NCBI GenBank assembly: GCA_964609625.1
Contig: CAZSRS010000020.1
Span: forward strand, 1-64,000
Reading direction: 5' to 3'
DNA length: 64,000 bases
From: G963674665 sp964609625
GTDB lineage: Bacteria; Desulfobacterota; Desulfovibrionia; Desulfovibrionales; Desulfovibrionaceae
Part shown: one piece after another, positions 1 through 7,632 of the stretch
How positions within the stretch are numbered: position 1 is the stretch's first letter
Layout of the letters: each line of letters begins with the position of its first letter
Translations under genes and position numbers: made by a program
The notes under the pieces: generated by a model
What the model was told of the DNA's origin: nothing
The model's database searches: none
What the model saw: the letters and a program-made list of their open reading frames with translations, nothing else

Positions 1-115
1 CCTCCAGGGGTTCGCCTTCCGGCCCCTTGCGCAGATAACGTTTATTGAGCACGAGCCTGGCGTTTTCCGAGAGCTGGGTTTCGTGCAGATCATTCGGTCT
101 TTCAAGTGGTTGCAT
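1..115 (-). CDS. nrdJ: Adenosylcobalamin-dependent ribonucleotide reductase, N-terminal start (partial)
   Basis: Read leftwards from an ATG at 113-115, the open frame runs off the window edge after 38 codons. It contains LSENARLVLNKRYLRKGPEG, which I recognise as the conserved N-terminus of class II (B12-dependent) ribonucleotide reductases. These enzymes make deoxyribonucleotides independently of oxygen. Only the N-terminal tail is visible, so no catalytic residue can be checked. The upstream 200 bases contain a 7-bp hairpin at 132-150 but nothing I can call a cobalamin riboswitch or an NrdR box. Confidence 0.75.
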   Translation of the reverse strand, partial: MQPLERPNDLHETQLSENARLVLNKRYLRKGPEGEPLE

Positions 116-131
116 GCTATTCCTCGTGCTG

Positions 132-150
132 CGTGGCCGCGCGGGCCACG
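132..150. repeat. Short perfect hairpin upstream of nrdJ
   Basis: CGTGGCC (132-138) and GGCCACG (144-150) form a perfect 7-bp stem with a 5-base loop, 17 bases ahead of the nrdJ start codon. It would lie in the leader of the minus-strand transcript. There is no T-run on either side, so it is not a clear terminator. Confidence 0.35.
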
Positions 151-319
151 TATTGTATCCCACGGGAGTGGGAAGCCGAGCCTATGTCATCCGGTGGAAA
201 AATGGAAGAGTGCACCCGAAACCGGTGCAAGGGTATGTGGTTTCAGATGGTTGGAAGAGCGGTTTTGGAGAAGGGATGATGAGTGACGCTATTGCCATAA
301 ATGAGTCACGGTCCCGGTC

Positions 320-3028
320 TCACGAAGGATTGAGGTACATCAGGAAGTCCCAGACGTCCTCGTCGTAGTTCTTCCTGACCTCGAAGCCCACGGCCTGGGC
401 CAAGCCGGCCATGCCCTGGTTGGAGAGCAGGGCCTGACCGATGATGCGATTGGTGCCACGGGATTTGCAGTAGCGGATGATTTTCTCCATGAGAATCCGC
501 CCCAGTCCGAGCCGCTTCATGTCGGAGCGGATCAGGATGGCGAATTCCGCGGCGTAGTTTTCCGGGTCGGTCATGGCCCGGACCACGCCCAGGGTCTTTT
601 CCCGGCCGCTTTCGTCCTCGCCGCGGACCACTATGGCCATCTCCCGGTCGTAGTCGATCTGTGTCAGCTTTTGCATCTCGGAGCGCGGCAGCTCGCCGAT
701 GTTACCGAAAAAGCGGTAGCGCTTGTCCTCGGCGGAGACGTGCTCCAGGAATTCGTAATGGTCGGGTTCGTCCTCGGGGCGGATGGGACGGAGCAGCACC
801 TTGCGGCCGTCCTTGAGTGTGGTGCACTCCTCCAGCTCCCGAGGGTAAGGGCGGATGGGCAGACGCTCCCCGATCTGGGTTGCGTCGGCCTTGGCCACGA
901 GGATTTCCGCGTCCAGGGCCAGGACCCCGGAGTCGTCGGCGTAGAGGGGGTTGATCTCCATCTCCAGGATTTCCGGGATGTCGATGATCAGCTGGGAAAT
1001 CTTGACCAGGGTCAGGCAGAGGGCTTCCATATCCGCCGGGGGGTGGTCGCGGTAGCCCTTGAGCAGCGGATAGACCCTGGTGCGGGAGACGAGTTCCTGG
1101 GCCAAGTGCATGTTCAGGGGGGGCATGGCCACGACACGCTCGGCCAGGACGGCGGCCAGACTGCCTCCCTGCCCGAAACGGATGGTGGGGCCGAAGACCG
1201 GGTCCGTGACCACTTCCACACTGAGTTCGTGGGCTCCGGCCAGTTTCACCATGCGCTGCACGGTGAAGCCGAGGAGTCGCGCGTCGGGGCGAACCTCGCG
1301 GACGCGGGCCAGAATGCGCTGGGCCGCCTCGTGCACGTCCTCGGGGGTGTGCAGGCTCAGGGCCACACCGCCGGCCAGGGACTTGCGCTGGATGTCCGGG
1401 GAGAGGATCTTCAGGGCCACGGGATAGCCCAGTTCGTCCGCCGCCTCCACCACGGCCTTGAGATCGTCTTCCAGGCGGGTGACCCGGGTGGCCACGGAGG
1501 GGATGTCGTAGGCCTTGAGCACCTCCATGGATTCGGTCTCGTCGAGCATCTGCCGCTTCTCGTGAAGTGCCGCGGCCACCACGCCCTTTGCCGCAAAGGT
1601 GTCGGGGTCGAAGTTCTCAGGCAAGGACGGGGGCGTTTGCATGAGCAGTTCCTGGTTGCGGCGGTACTGCACCAGGTTCAGGAACCCGCGGATGGCCTTT
1701 TCCGGCGTGAAGTAGGTGGGCACGCCGGCGTCCGCGAACATGCCCCTGGCCTCCTCCGGGTCCTCGATGCCCATGAAGCTGGTGAGCACGTTGCGCTTGG
1801 TCTTTTTCGCGGCACGAACCACGGCTTGGGCTACTTCCCGGCTAGAGATGGCGGCCGTGGGCACGTGCATGACCAGTACGGCGTCCACGTCCTTGTCCTT
1901 GGTCAGGATGCCGATGCCCGTCTCGTACATTTCCGGAGGCGACACACTGCGGATGACCAGGGGATTGGCATAGGAAAAGGCACCGCCGAGTTCCTTGTCC
2001 AGGGTCTTGAGGGTCTCCTGGGAGAGTTTGCTCAGTGCGCCCCCTCCGGCGATGAGCTCGTCCGAGGCCAGAAATCCGGGGCTGCCGCCGTTGGTCAGGA
2101 TGGCCAGACGTCCGCCGATGAGTGGCCGGCTCCTGGCCAGGGTCTCCACGGTGTCGAAGAGTGTGTCCACGTCGAACACGCGCAGCATGCCGGAGCGACG
2201 GAAGGCGGCGTCGTAGACGTCGTCGGAGCCGAGCATGGCGGCGGAGTGCACGGCAGCGGCCAGGGCTCCGGGGCCGGAGCGACCGGCCTTGATCACCAGC
2301 ACGGGCTTGTTCCGGGCCAGGGCGCGCGCCGCGGACATGAAATGCCGGGCATGCAGGATGGTCTCGATGTACAACAGCACGGCCCGGGTATGCGGGTCGC
2401 GGTTGAGGTAGTCCATGGTGTGCCCCAGGCAGATATCCGCGCGGTCGCCCAGGGAGATGAAGTGGGAAAAGCCGATGCGCATGGAGCTGGCCCAGTCGAG
2501 CACCACGGTGAACAGGGAGTCGGACTGGGAGATGAAGGCCAGCTTGCCGGGCAGGGCGTCACGGTGCGCAAGGCTGGCGTTGAGCCCCACGTTGGGGCTG
2601 ATGAAACCCAGGCAGTTGGGGCCGAGGATGCGCAACCCATGGGGGCGTGCGGCCTTGAGCAATTCCTTGTGATAGGCTTGGCGTTCCTCGGTGACCTTGC
2701 GGAACTGCCCCCTGCTGAGAATCACGGCCGCGCGGGTGCCGCGCTTGCCGAACTCGTCGATGAGCCGGGGGGTTTCTTTGGAGGAAGTACAGAGCACTGC
2801 CAGATCGGGCGTCAGGGGCAGGGTGTCCACGCTGCGGTAGCTCTCTGTGCCCATGATGGGCTCCTGCTCCTCGTGCAGGGGCATGACCGGGCCCAGGAAT
2901 TTGCCCTGGGTCAAGTTACGCATGATCACGTTGCCGGCTGTGCCTTCCTCGTTGCTGGCACCGGCCACGGCCACGGAGTTGGGTCTGAAGAGTTGTCGCA
3001 GGGTTTCGGCTTGCACCTGGGTCTCCAT
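320..3028 (-). CDS. Acyl-CoA synthetase (NDP-forming)-like protein fused to GNAT domain (Pat/YfiQ type)
   Basis: The protein has 902 residues. The order is a CoA-binding Rossmann domain (about 10-140, with VAVAGASN), succinyl-CoA-ligase-like flavodoxin domains (about 150-470), an ATP-grasp domain (about 490-700) and a C-terminal GNAT acetyltransferase (about 735-900). This is the layout of Pat/YfiQ-type protein lysine acetyltransferases, which control acetyl-CoA synthetase and other metabolic enzymes. In NDP-forming acyl-CoA synthetases a phospho-histidine sits in a motif resembling SHTGALAGS. Here AVHSAAMLGSD keeps a histidine (His261) at that place, so the ligase half could still be active. 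It is divergent from nrdJ's neighbours in function and appears monocistronic. The domain assignment is secure; whether it acetylates proteins, makes acyl-CoA, or both is open. Confidence 0.88.
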   Translation of the reverse strand: METQVQAETLRQLFRPNSVAVAGASNEEGTAGNVIMRNLTQGKFLGPVMPLHEEQEPIMGTESYRSVDTLPLTPDLAVLCTSSKETPRLIDEFGKRGTRAAVILSRGQFRKVTEERQAYHKELLKAARPHGLRILGPNCLGFISPNVGLNASLAHRDALPGKLAFISQSDSLFTVVLDWASSMRIGFSHFISLGDRADICLGHTMDYLNRDPHTRAVLLYIETILHARHFMSAARALARNKPVLVIKAGRSGPGALAAAVHSAAMLGSDDVYDAAFRRSGMLRVFDVDTLFDTVETLARSRPLIGGRLAILTNGGSPGFLASDELIAGGGALSKLSQETLKTLDKELGGAFSYANPLVIRSVSPPEMYETGIGILTKDKDVDAVLVMHVPTAAISSREVAQAVVRAAKKTKRNVLTSFMGIEDPEEARGMFADAGVPTYFTPEKAIRGFLNLVQYRRNQELLMQTPPSLPENFDPDTFAAKGVVAAALHEKRQMLDETESMEVLKAYDIPSVATRVTRLEDDLKAVVEAADELGYPVALKILSPDIQRKSLAGGVALSLHTPEDVHEAAQRILARVREVRPDARLLGFTVQRMVKLAGAHELSVEVVTDPVFGPTIRFGQGGSLAAVLAERVVAMPPLNMHLAQELVSRTRVYPLLKGYRDHPPADMEALCLTLVKISQLIIDIPEILEMEINPLYADDSGVLALDAEILVAKADATQIGERLPIRPYPRELEECTTLKDGRKVLLRPIRPEDEPDHYEFLEHVSAEDKRYRFFGNIGELPRSEMQKLTQIDYDREMAIVVRGEDESGREKTLGVVRAMTDPENYAAEFAILIRSDMKRLGLGRILMEKIIRYCKSRGTNRIIGQALLSNQGMAGLAQAVGFEVRKNYDEDVWDFLMYLNPS

Positions 3029-3210
3029 GATGACGTGCGGCCAAGTCGCACGGCAGCAACGTCAGGCCATGGTTATCACTGCCCAATGCCGGGAAGTCAA
3101 TGGGGAAATGCCGAGAGACATGCGGGAGCGCGGGTAGTGACGCATCCGTGTATTGGTGTATTGTCAGTTGGCTGGCGAATGTGCCTGACAACCAGCAAGG
3201 GAAGTGTGCC

Positions 3211-3489
3211 ATGACACCCAAGACCCTGGTTCCGGTATCCCCAGGCGAGATACTGCTCGAAGAGTTCCTGAAACCCATGGGCATTAATCAGAACAAGCTT
3301 GGCCTGTGTCTGCGTGTCCCGCCGCGACGCATCAACGACATTGTCAAGGGCAAGCGCCCTATCACGTTGGACACGGCCCCGCGCCTGACGGAGTTCTTCG
3401 GCAACACGGCCGAGTTCTGGCCGCGCCTACGGATGGAGCATGACCTGCGCAGGGCCAGCTCGAGCAGGATGTGCCAAGAGACGAAATGA
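3211..3489 (+). CDS. higA: HigA-type addiction-module antitoxin (orphan)
   Basis: The 92-residue protein reads PVSPGEILLEEFLKPMGI, then NQNKLGLCLRVPPRRINDIV as the helix-turn-helix, then RPITLDTAPRLTEFFGN. This is the classic HigA/VapI antitoxin signature. I chose the ATG at 3211 because HigA proteins begin just before PGEIL and an AGGGAAG stretch precedes it; an in-frame ATG at 3100 would add an unlike extension. HigB toxins are normally encoded directly upstream, but only 182 bases separate this start from the Pat-like gene and I see no RelE-fold remnant there. It may therefore be a solitary repressor. Confidence 0.85.
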   Translation: MTPKTLVPVSPGEILLEEFLKPMGINQNKLGLCLRVPPRRINDIVKGKRPITLDTAPRLTEFFGNTAEFWPRLRMEHDLRRASSSRMCQETK

Positions 3490-3493
3490 TGAA

Positions 3494-3524
3494 CCGACCC
3501 GCCCTTGGGGCGAAGGCGGGTCGG
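3494..3524. terminator. Bidirectional hairpin between higA and the split-Soret cytochrome gene
   Basis: CCGACCCGCC (3494-3503) pairs perfectly with GGCGGGTCGG (3515-3524) around an 11-base loop. It lies between convergent gene ends. The T-run is weak (TTCATCATTT on the minus strand), so a terminator is likely rather than certain. Confidence 0.55.
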
Positions 3525-3583
3525 CGATGGGAAGGGCATACGCCCAGGATGAGAGGTCGGCTGTTTGTACTGTTTCGGTGCGG

Positions 3584-4408
3584 CTATTTTGGGTGCGGAT
3601 CTCCATGACACTGTTGACAGTCCATCTTGGAGAGGACGTCTGGTTTTTCGCCGTCTTTGCCGTGGCATGAGTTGCAGGTCTTGGTCGATGCGCTCATACT
3701 GGAAACAGGCTTGAACTTTCCGTCGAAATTGTCGTTCAACAGAGCAATGGCAAAGGCCACGGTGTCTCCTGTCACGCGGGCACAGCGCTCCTTGCGTTCG
3801 AGATCGGTGATCTTGACTCCGGCATGATTGCTCCACAGGCTGGCGGAGACGTGGCACAGGATGGAGCCGCTTTTGCTCTGCTGTATCTTTTCATTGTATT
3901 TGTTCATGCCGTAAGCGCTTTTCAGGGCATATTCGTTGGCGCAGTCCGTGGGCAGGAAGGCCTGGGTGTACCAGCCGAAGAGGTCGGAAATGAGCTTGTC
4001 CGAGGTCTCCTTGTCCGCGACCAGGCAGATGGCGGCGGCAGCTCCGTTCAGGGCGCCGCACAGGCCGCCCCATCCAGCGCCGCCACCATGTCCGTAGATC
4101 ATTATTTCAGCGGGGAAGTTGGTGAAAGGGGCGCCGATTTCCTGCTCCAGGGCGTGAACAATGGGATAGAAAGCCCCGTATGAACACCCCTTGCCACTCC
4201 AGTAGCTGTCGTGGCCGAGCTTACGGCCCACCTCGACATCCAACTTGGCGTAGGGCCAGGGCCACGGGTGCGCGGCGGTGGATACCGCATGCGAACTGGC
4301 AGGAAGCACGGCGTGCATGGCCGAGGCACCGACTCCGCCTGCCGCGAGCAGGCCCGTGTACTTGAAGGTGTTGGCAAGAAAGGCCCTTCGACTGGTCTGA
4401 GTACTCAT
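3584..4408 (-). CDS. Split-Soret cytochrome c, Tat-exported dihaem protein
   Basis: The 274-residue protein starts with a twin-arginine signal (SRRAFLANTF) and a hydrophobic stretch ending near residue 45. It ends in two CxxCH haem sites, CNSCH and CQQCH, about 20 residues apart near the C-terminus. The middle matches the C_GCAxxG_C_C-like fold seen in split-Soret cytochromes of Desulfovibrio, with KGCSYGAFYP and a glycine-rich GHGGGAGWGG segment. These proteins are periplasmic homodimers whose stacked haems give a split Soret band; the physiological partner is uncertain. An AGGAGGG ribosome site precedes the ATG. A LysR regulator lies 164 bases upstream on the same strand and may control it. 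Confidence 0.88.
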   Translation of the reverse strand: MSTQTSRRAFLANTFKYTGLLAAGGVGASAMHAVLPASSHAVSTAAHPWPWPYAKLDVEVGRKLGHDSYWSGKGCSYGAFYPIVHALEQEIGAPFTNFPAEIMIYGHGGGAGWGGLCGALNGAAAAICLVADKETSDKLISDLFGWYTQAFLPTDCANEYALKSAYGMNKYNEKIQQSKSGSILCHVSASLWSNHAGVKITDLERKERCARVTGDTVAFAIALLNDNFDGKFKPVSSMSASTKTCNSCHGKDGEKPDVLSKMDCQQCHGDPHPK

Positions 4409-4572
4409 GGGTAACCCTCCTGTTTGATTTTATCTTTTTGTATGGTCGGCACAGCAGAGGGTCAAATTTGAAATAGTCATGATCGCATCAGGTCAAAAGA
4501 AAGGCTTATAAGCTCATAAGAAGAACTGATGACACAGTGAGCCTGGGAGCTGCGTCAGAGGAAGGGAGGGAA

Positions 4573-5514
4573 TCAGGAAGCGTTATGCTGGTGCGTGGGG
4601 GCGAGAGCAGCGGCCTGCATGGCATGCTTTTTGAAAGAAGACAAGAGATTCCGTAATAAGAGTGACTGGGGGGCTTGCTTGGGATAGACCAGAAAAAAGG
4701 ATTGCAACGGCTGTCCTTCCTGCAAGCTGATTTCAGACAGTGTGCCATTGTGGATATCCTGCCTGATCATGAAATCAGGCAGGACGGCGATACCGTACCC
4801 TTCCTTGACCAGCTTGATGATGGCCTCGTTGCTTTCGGATTCCGTGACTACCGTGAGATTCTTGAGAGGTACCCCATGCCGCACGCAGAATCGTTCGAGT
4901 TCGACCCTGCAGCCGGCTCCCTTCTCACGCAGAATCAGTCGCTGATCCGACAGTTGCTTGACGCTGATCCGGCGGGGTTTTCCATGCTCCGTGGGGGCCG
5001 CGAAAAAAAGCAGGGGAGCCTTGAGCAAGAGCTTCTTCTCCAGATCGCGGGCCTTGGGTGCAAGGCCGGTGACGCCAATGTCGAACCTGCCGTGGAGCAG
5101 GCCGTCGAATACATCCTCGCATTTGGTGATGGACAGCGACGGCGATGCTTCGGGGTGGGCTCGTCGGAAAGCGTCCAGGCCCATGGGGATGAGGTGTTCG
5201 CCGGCGATGCAGCAGGTGCCGATGCGGATCTCCCTTTGCAAGGCCGGGCTGTACCTGGACATGCCGGCTATGATGCTGTCGTGAAGCTGGATCATCCGCT
5301 CTACATGGGGTTTCAGGGCCTCTCCGGCCTGGGTGAGCCTGATGCGACCCGAATGGGGGCGGAAAAAGAACTGCACTTGGAACTGCTGTTCAAGCTTCTG
5401 AATCTGAAGGCTGACAGCAGGTTGGGAGAGAAAGAGATCCTCGGCCGCCTTGGTGAAGCTTCTGACTTCTGCAACCTTTAGAAAGACCTTGAGCGAAAAG
5501 AGATTCAAGTCCAT
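4573..5514 (-). CDS. LysR-family transcriptional regulator
   Basis: The 313-residue protein has the LysR winged helix at residues 1-60 (FLKVAEVRSFTKAAEDLFLS, then QPAVSLQIQKLE), a linker helix and a periplasmic-binding-like effector domain from about 90 to 295. The effector domain includes REIRIGTCCIAGEHLIP and FDIGVTGL. It is full length. It is most like the CysL/YeiE-type branch, but the inducer cannot be read from sequence. The gene precedes the split-Soret cytochrome on the same strand, suggesting but not proving that it is the target. About 700 bases without a gene lie upstream of its start. Confidence 0.9.
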   Translation of the reverse strand: MDLNLFSLKVFLKVAEVRSFTKAAEDLFLSQPAVSLQIQKLEQQFQVQFFFRPHSGRIRLTQAGEALKPHVERMIQLHDSIIAGMSRYSPALQREIRIGTCCIAGEHLIPMGLDAFRRAHPEASPSLSITKCEDVFDGLLHGRFDIGVTGLAPKARDLEKKLLLKAPLLFFAAPTEHGKPRRISVKQLSDQRLILREKGAGCRVELERFCVRHGVPLKNLTVVTESESNEAIIKLVKEGYGIAVLPDFMIRQDIHNGTLSEISLQEGQPLQSFFLVYPKQAPQSLLLRNLLSSFKKHAMQAAALAPTHQHNAS

Positions 5515-6170
5515 GCGAGGGTACCGCCAGAGTTGAAGGACGGTAGTATGTTATTTCAGGAACAATACGGCAACATGATACCGCACATTGGATGTGAAAA
5601 CGAGCCAATGCGCGGAATGTTTCCGCTTCGGTCCTCAGATTGCGTATCCTGTAGTTGCCCTCTGTATTCGAGCATCAGACTTCCCGATGACTGGCAACGA
5701 ATCAGCTCGATAACTCACTGTATTGGCGACTTGTAAAAAGTTCACAACAAAGAAAAACAACTGCCTGCTTCTTCGATCATTGGTCAAGAGGCACTATTGT
5801 GCAAGGAAAGGAGCGTGTTGTAACAAAAAACAAGAGCACAATCTTGACTGTACTCTAAATTGCTGCTTTCGTATTACATTTGCAATAAAAGCAGTGCAGC
5901 ACAACCAACCAGGTTCTGCAACACGGGGTAAAGCCTGAAGGTGCCGCGCTGGGAGCCCCTCCGCAGTGCGTGTTACCTTTCTCTATATCTATCTGCTCTG
6001 CACAAGAAGGTCAATCAGAACCGCTGGTTTCCGAGAGTTATGATATTCATGGACATGACTTGGAGGTCGGGGAGAAGATGAAAACGTGCCTCTCCAGTGG
6101 TGTACGCACGAAAGGTGTGAAAGTACGCCCGTGGGCACCGCGTGGCGCACCTGGAACGTATTTTGACCAG
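5515..6170. other. Gene-free interval upstream of the LysR gene
   Basis: About 650 bases in which the only open frames are short and have atypical codon use. The part from 5700 to 5900 is distinctly AT-rich compared with its surroundings. I found no tRNA, recognisable riboswitch or credible start with a ribosome site. It presumably holds the LysR promoter. Confidence 0.5.
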
Positions 6171-6172
6171 GA

Positions 6173-6193
6173 AGCGGCAGTTTGCCTGCCGCT
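6173..6193 (-). terminator. Hairpin downstream of the YbjQ-like gene
   Basis: AGCGGCAG (6173-6180) and CTGCCGCT (6186-6193) form an 8-bp stem with a 5-base loop just after the stop codon of the minus-strand gene ending at 6211. The following T-run is poor. Confidence 0.4.
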
Positions 6194-6210
6194 CCCTGCT
6201 GGAGGAAAAA

Positions 6211-6579
6211 TTACGTCTGAGTGCTCAACTGGCGTTGCACGGTCTTTTTGGCGCTTTCGAACTGCACGGCGGTACCGTAGCAGGAGAAGAATTTGCTACC
6301 GTCCGGGTGGAAGGCCACGTTCTCCTGATAGCCGATGATGCCTTGGGCGCCCTTGTTCACCGCGCGGCTGGTCATGCCGAAAAAGGCCTCCTCTGAGTCG
6401 TAGCCCCGGCAGGCAACCAGTCCCAGCACTTTTTCCACGGGCCTGCCCTCGATGTGTTCGGTGGTCACCACGGGAAAACGCCCCGTGCCAAAAAGCTCCT
6501 TGATCCGGGCGAGGTCGTCATCCTGTTCGACGTCGCGCCGTTTGTTCTTTTTCTCGTTGTGATTGAGCAGAAAAAGCAT
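6211..6579 (-). CDS. YbjQ/UPF0145-like (putative heavy-metal-binding) protein
   Basis: The protein has 122 residues. The stretch VVTTEHIEGRPVEKVLGLV, the central Ala/Gly segment NKGAQGIIGY and the C-terminal YGTAVQF follow the pattern of the small YbjQ/UPF0145 family. Those proteins form pentamers and are annotated as putative metal-binding proteins without a proven function. A GGAGG sits 5 bases before the ATG. The first 30 residues (many Lys and Asp) are unlike the usual family start and may be a lineage-specific extension. It is transcribed away from the neighbouring marC-like gene. Confidence 0.65.
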   Translation of the reverse strand: MLFLLNHNEKKNKRRDVEQDDDLARIKELFGTGRFPVVTTEHIEGRPVEKVLGLVACRGYDSEEAFFGMTSRAVNKGAQGIIGYQENVAFHPDGSKFFSCYGTAVQFESAKKTVQRQLSTQT

Positions 6580-6834
6580 AGCGCCTCCTTTGGACTAGCA
6601 TGGTGCACCGACGGGTTGCGCCGGGTTCACAGCACTTATGCAAGGAATCTGCCAGCCTCCGTGCCACGGGACATCTCATGGGTCCGGAGGGACAGCGGGC
6701 ACCGCGACGGGTGTTCGACGCCGGAAAAATGACGGCAACCAGCCCTTGCTGGAATGCTCCCGACCATTGACCACTGGCGCGCTCAGGTGCATTCTGAGGG
6801 TAACGTGAGGGCAACCGCCGCACGAGGGAGCGTT

Positions 6835-7422
6835 ATGCACGAATTCTGGCTCTGTTTCATTCCGCTGTTCGTGGCCGTGGATCCTGTCGGGATCCTGCCC
6901 CTGTACATCGGCATGATGGAGGGCGTGGAGCAGCGCGACCAGACCAGGGTCATCGTCAAGTCCATGGTCACGGCCACGCTGGTCTCCCTGCTGTTCCTAT
7001 TCGGCGGCACCACGCTGCTGGACATCCTGGGCGTGACCGTGGCCGACTTCATGATCGCCGGCGGCGTGTTGCTGTTCGTCATCTCCCTGAACGACCTGCT
7101 CAGCTCGGATGACAAGCGCTACACCATCGACCCCACCTGCCTGGGACCGGTGCCCATCGGCGTGCCCCTGGTGGCCGGCCCGGCACTGCTGACCACCTTG
7201 GTGGTGCTCAACAACCAGTACGGCGTCGTTTTGACCACCGGGACACTGCTCCTGGTGATGGGCATCACCGGAGGTACGTTCTACGCCGGCAAGTGGATCT
7301 ACCGGTTCATCGGAAAGCAGGGCGCCAGGACCGTGTCCAAGATCGCCAGCCTGCTTCTGGCCTCCATCGCCGTGATGCTGGTGCGCAAGGGCGTTCTGGA
7401 GGTCATGGCCTCCATCCACTGA
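6835..7422 (+). CDS. MarC-family integral membrane protein
   Basis: The 195-residue protein has six predicted membrane segments. It contains the family hallmark FVAVDPVGILPLYIGMM in the first helix and GVPLVAGPALLTTLVVLNN in the middle. MarC proteins are widespread inner-membrane proteins related to NAAT transporters, with no settled substrate. I chose the ATG at 6835 (GAGGGAGCG just upstream) over an ATG at 6754, because the added 27 residues are hydrophilic and outside the family alignment. A second MarC-family gene lies at 20616-21221 in this window. Confidence 0.9.
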   Translation: MHEFWLCFIPLFVAVDPVGILPLYIGMMEGVEQRDQTRVIVKSMVTATLVSLLFLFGGTTLLDILGVTVADFMIAGGVLLFVISLNDLLSSDDKRYTIDPTCLGPVPIGVPLVAGPALLTTLVVLNNQYGVVLTTGTLLLVMGITGGTFYAGKWIYRFIGKQGARTVSKIASLLLASIAVMLVRKGVLEVMASIH

Positions 7423-7632
7423 AGAGGGCGCGGCTGCTATGCGTTTTTTCCGAGTGCGGCATGGTCCTTGAATTCCTGCGGTAAAGAAGTCATTATTCGT
7501 CTTGCCACGCTTCGGGCTCGGCGCGGCGTCCACGCGAGAGGACGCCACGGGGCGGCAGATCGAATTTCTCCATGCTGCGACTCGCCCCCCAAATGCCGAG
7601 ACCGCGGCACACACCAGCAAGGGAGGACTGGG

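Noticed and set aside
116..319. Possible cobalamin riboswitch upstream of nrdJ
   Set aside because: The conserved B12-box bases were not found; only a short hairpin is present.
671..3214. 847-codon open frame on the + strand
   Set aside because: It is the antisense of the Pat-like gene. Its product is low-complexity (Gly/His/Gln-rich) with no domain, as expected from GC-rich shadow frames.
5900..6000. GC-rich partly complementary stretch, possible structured RNA
   Set aside because: Pairing is imperfect and no known RNA family motif fits.
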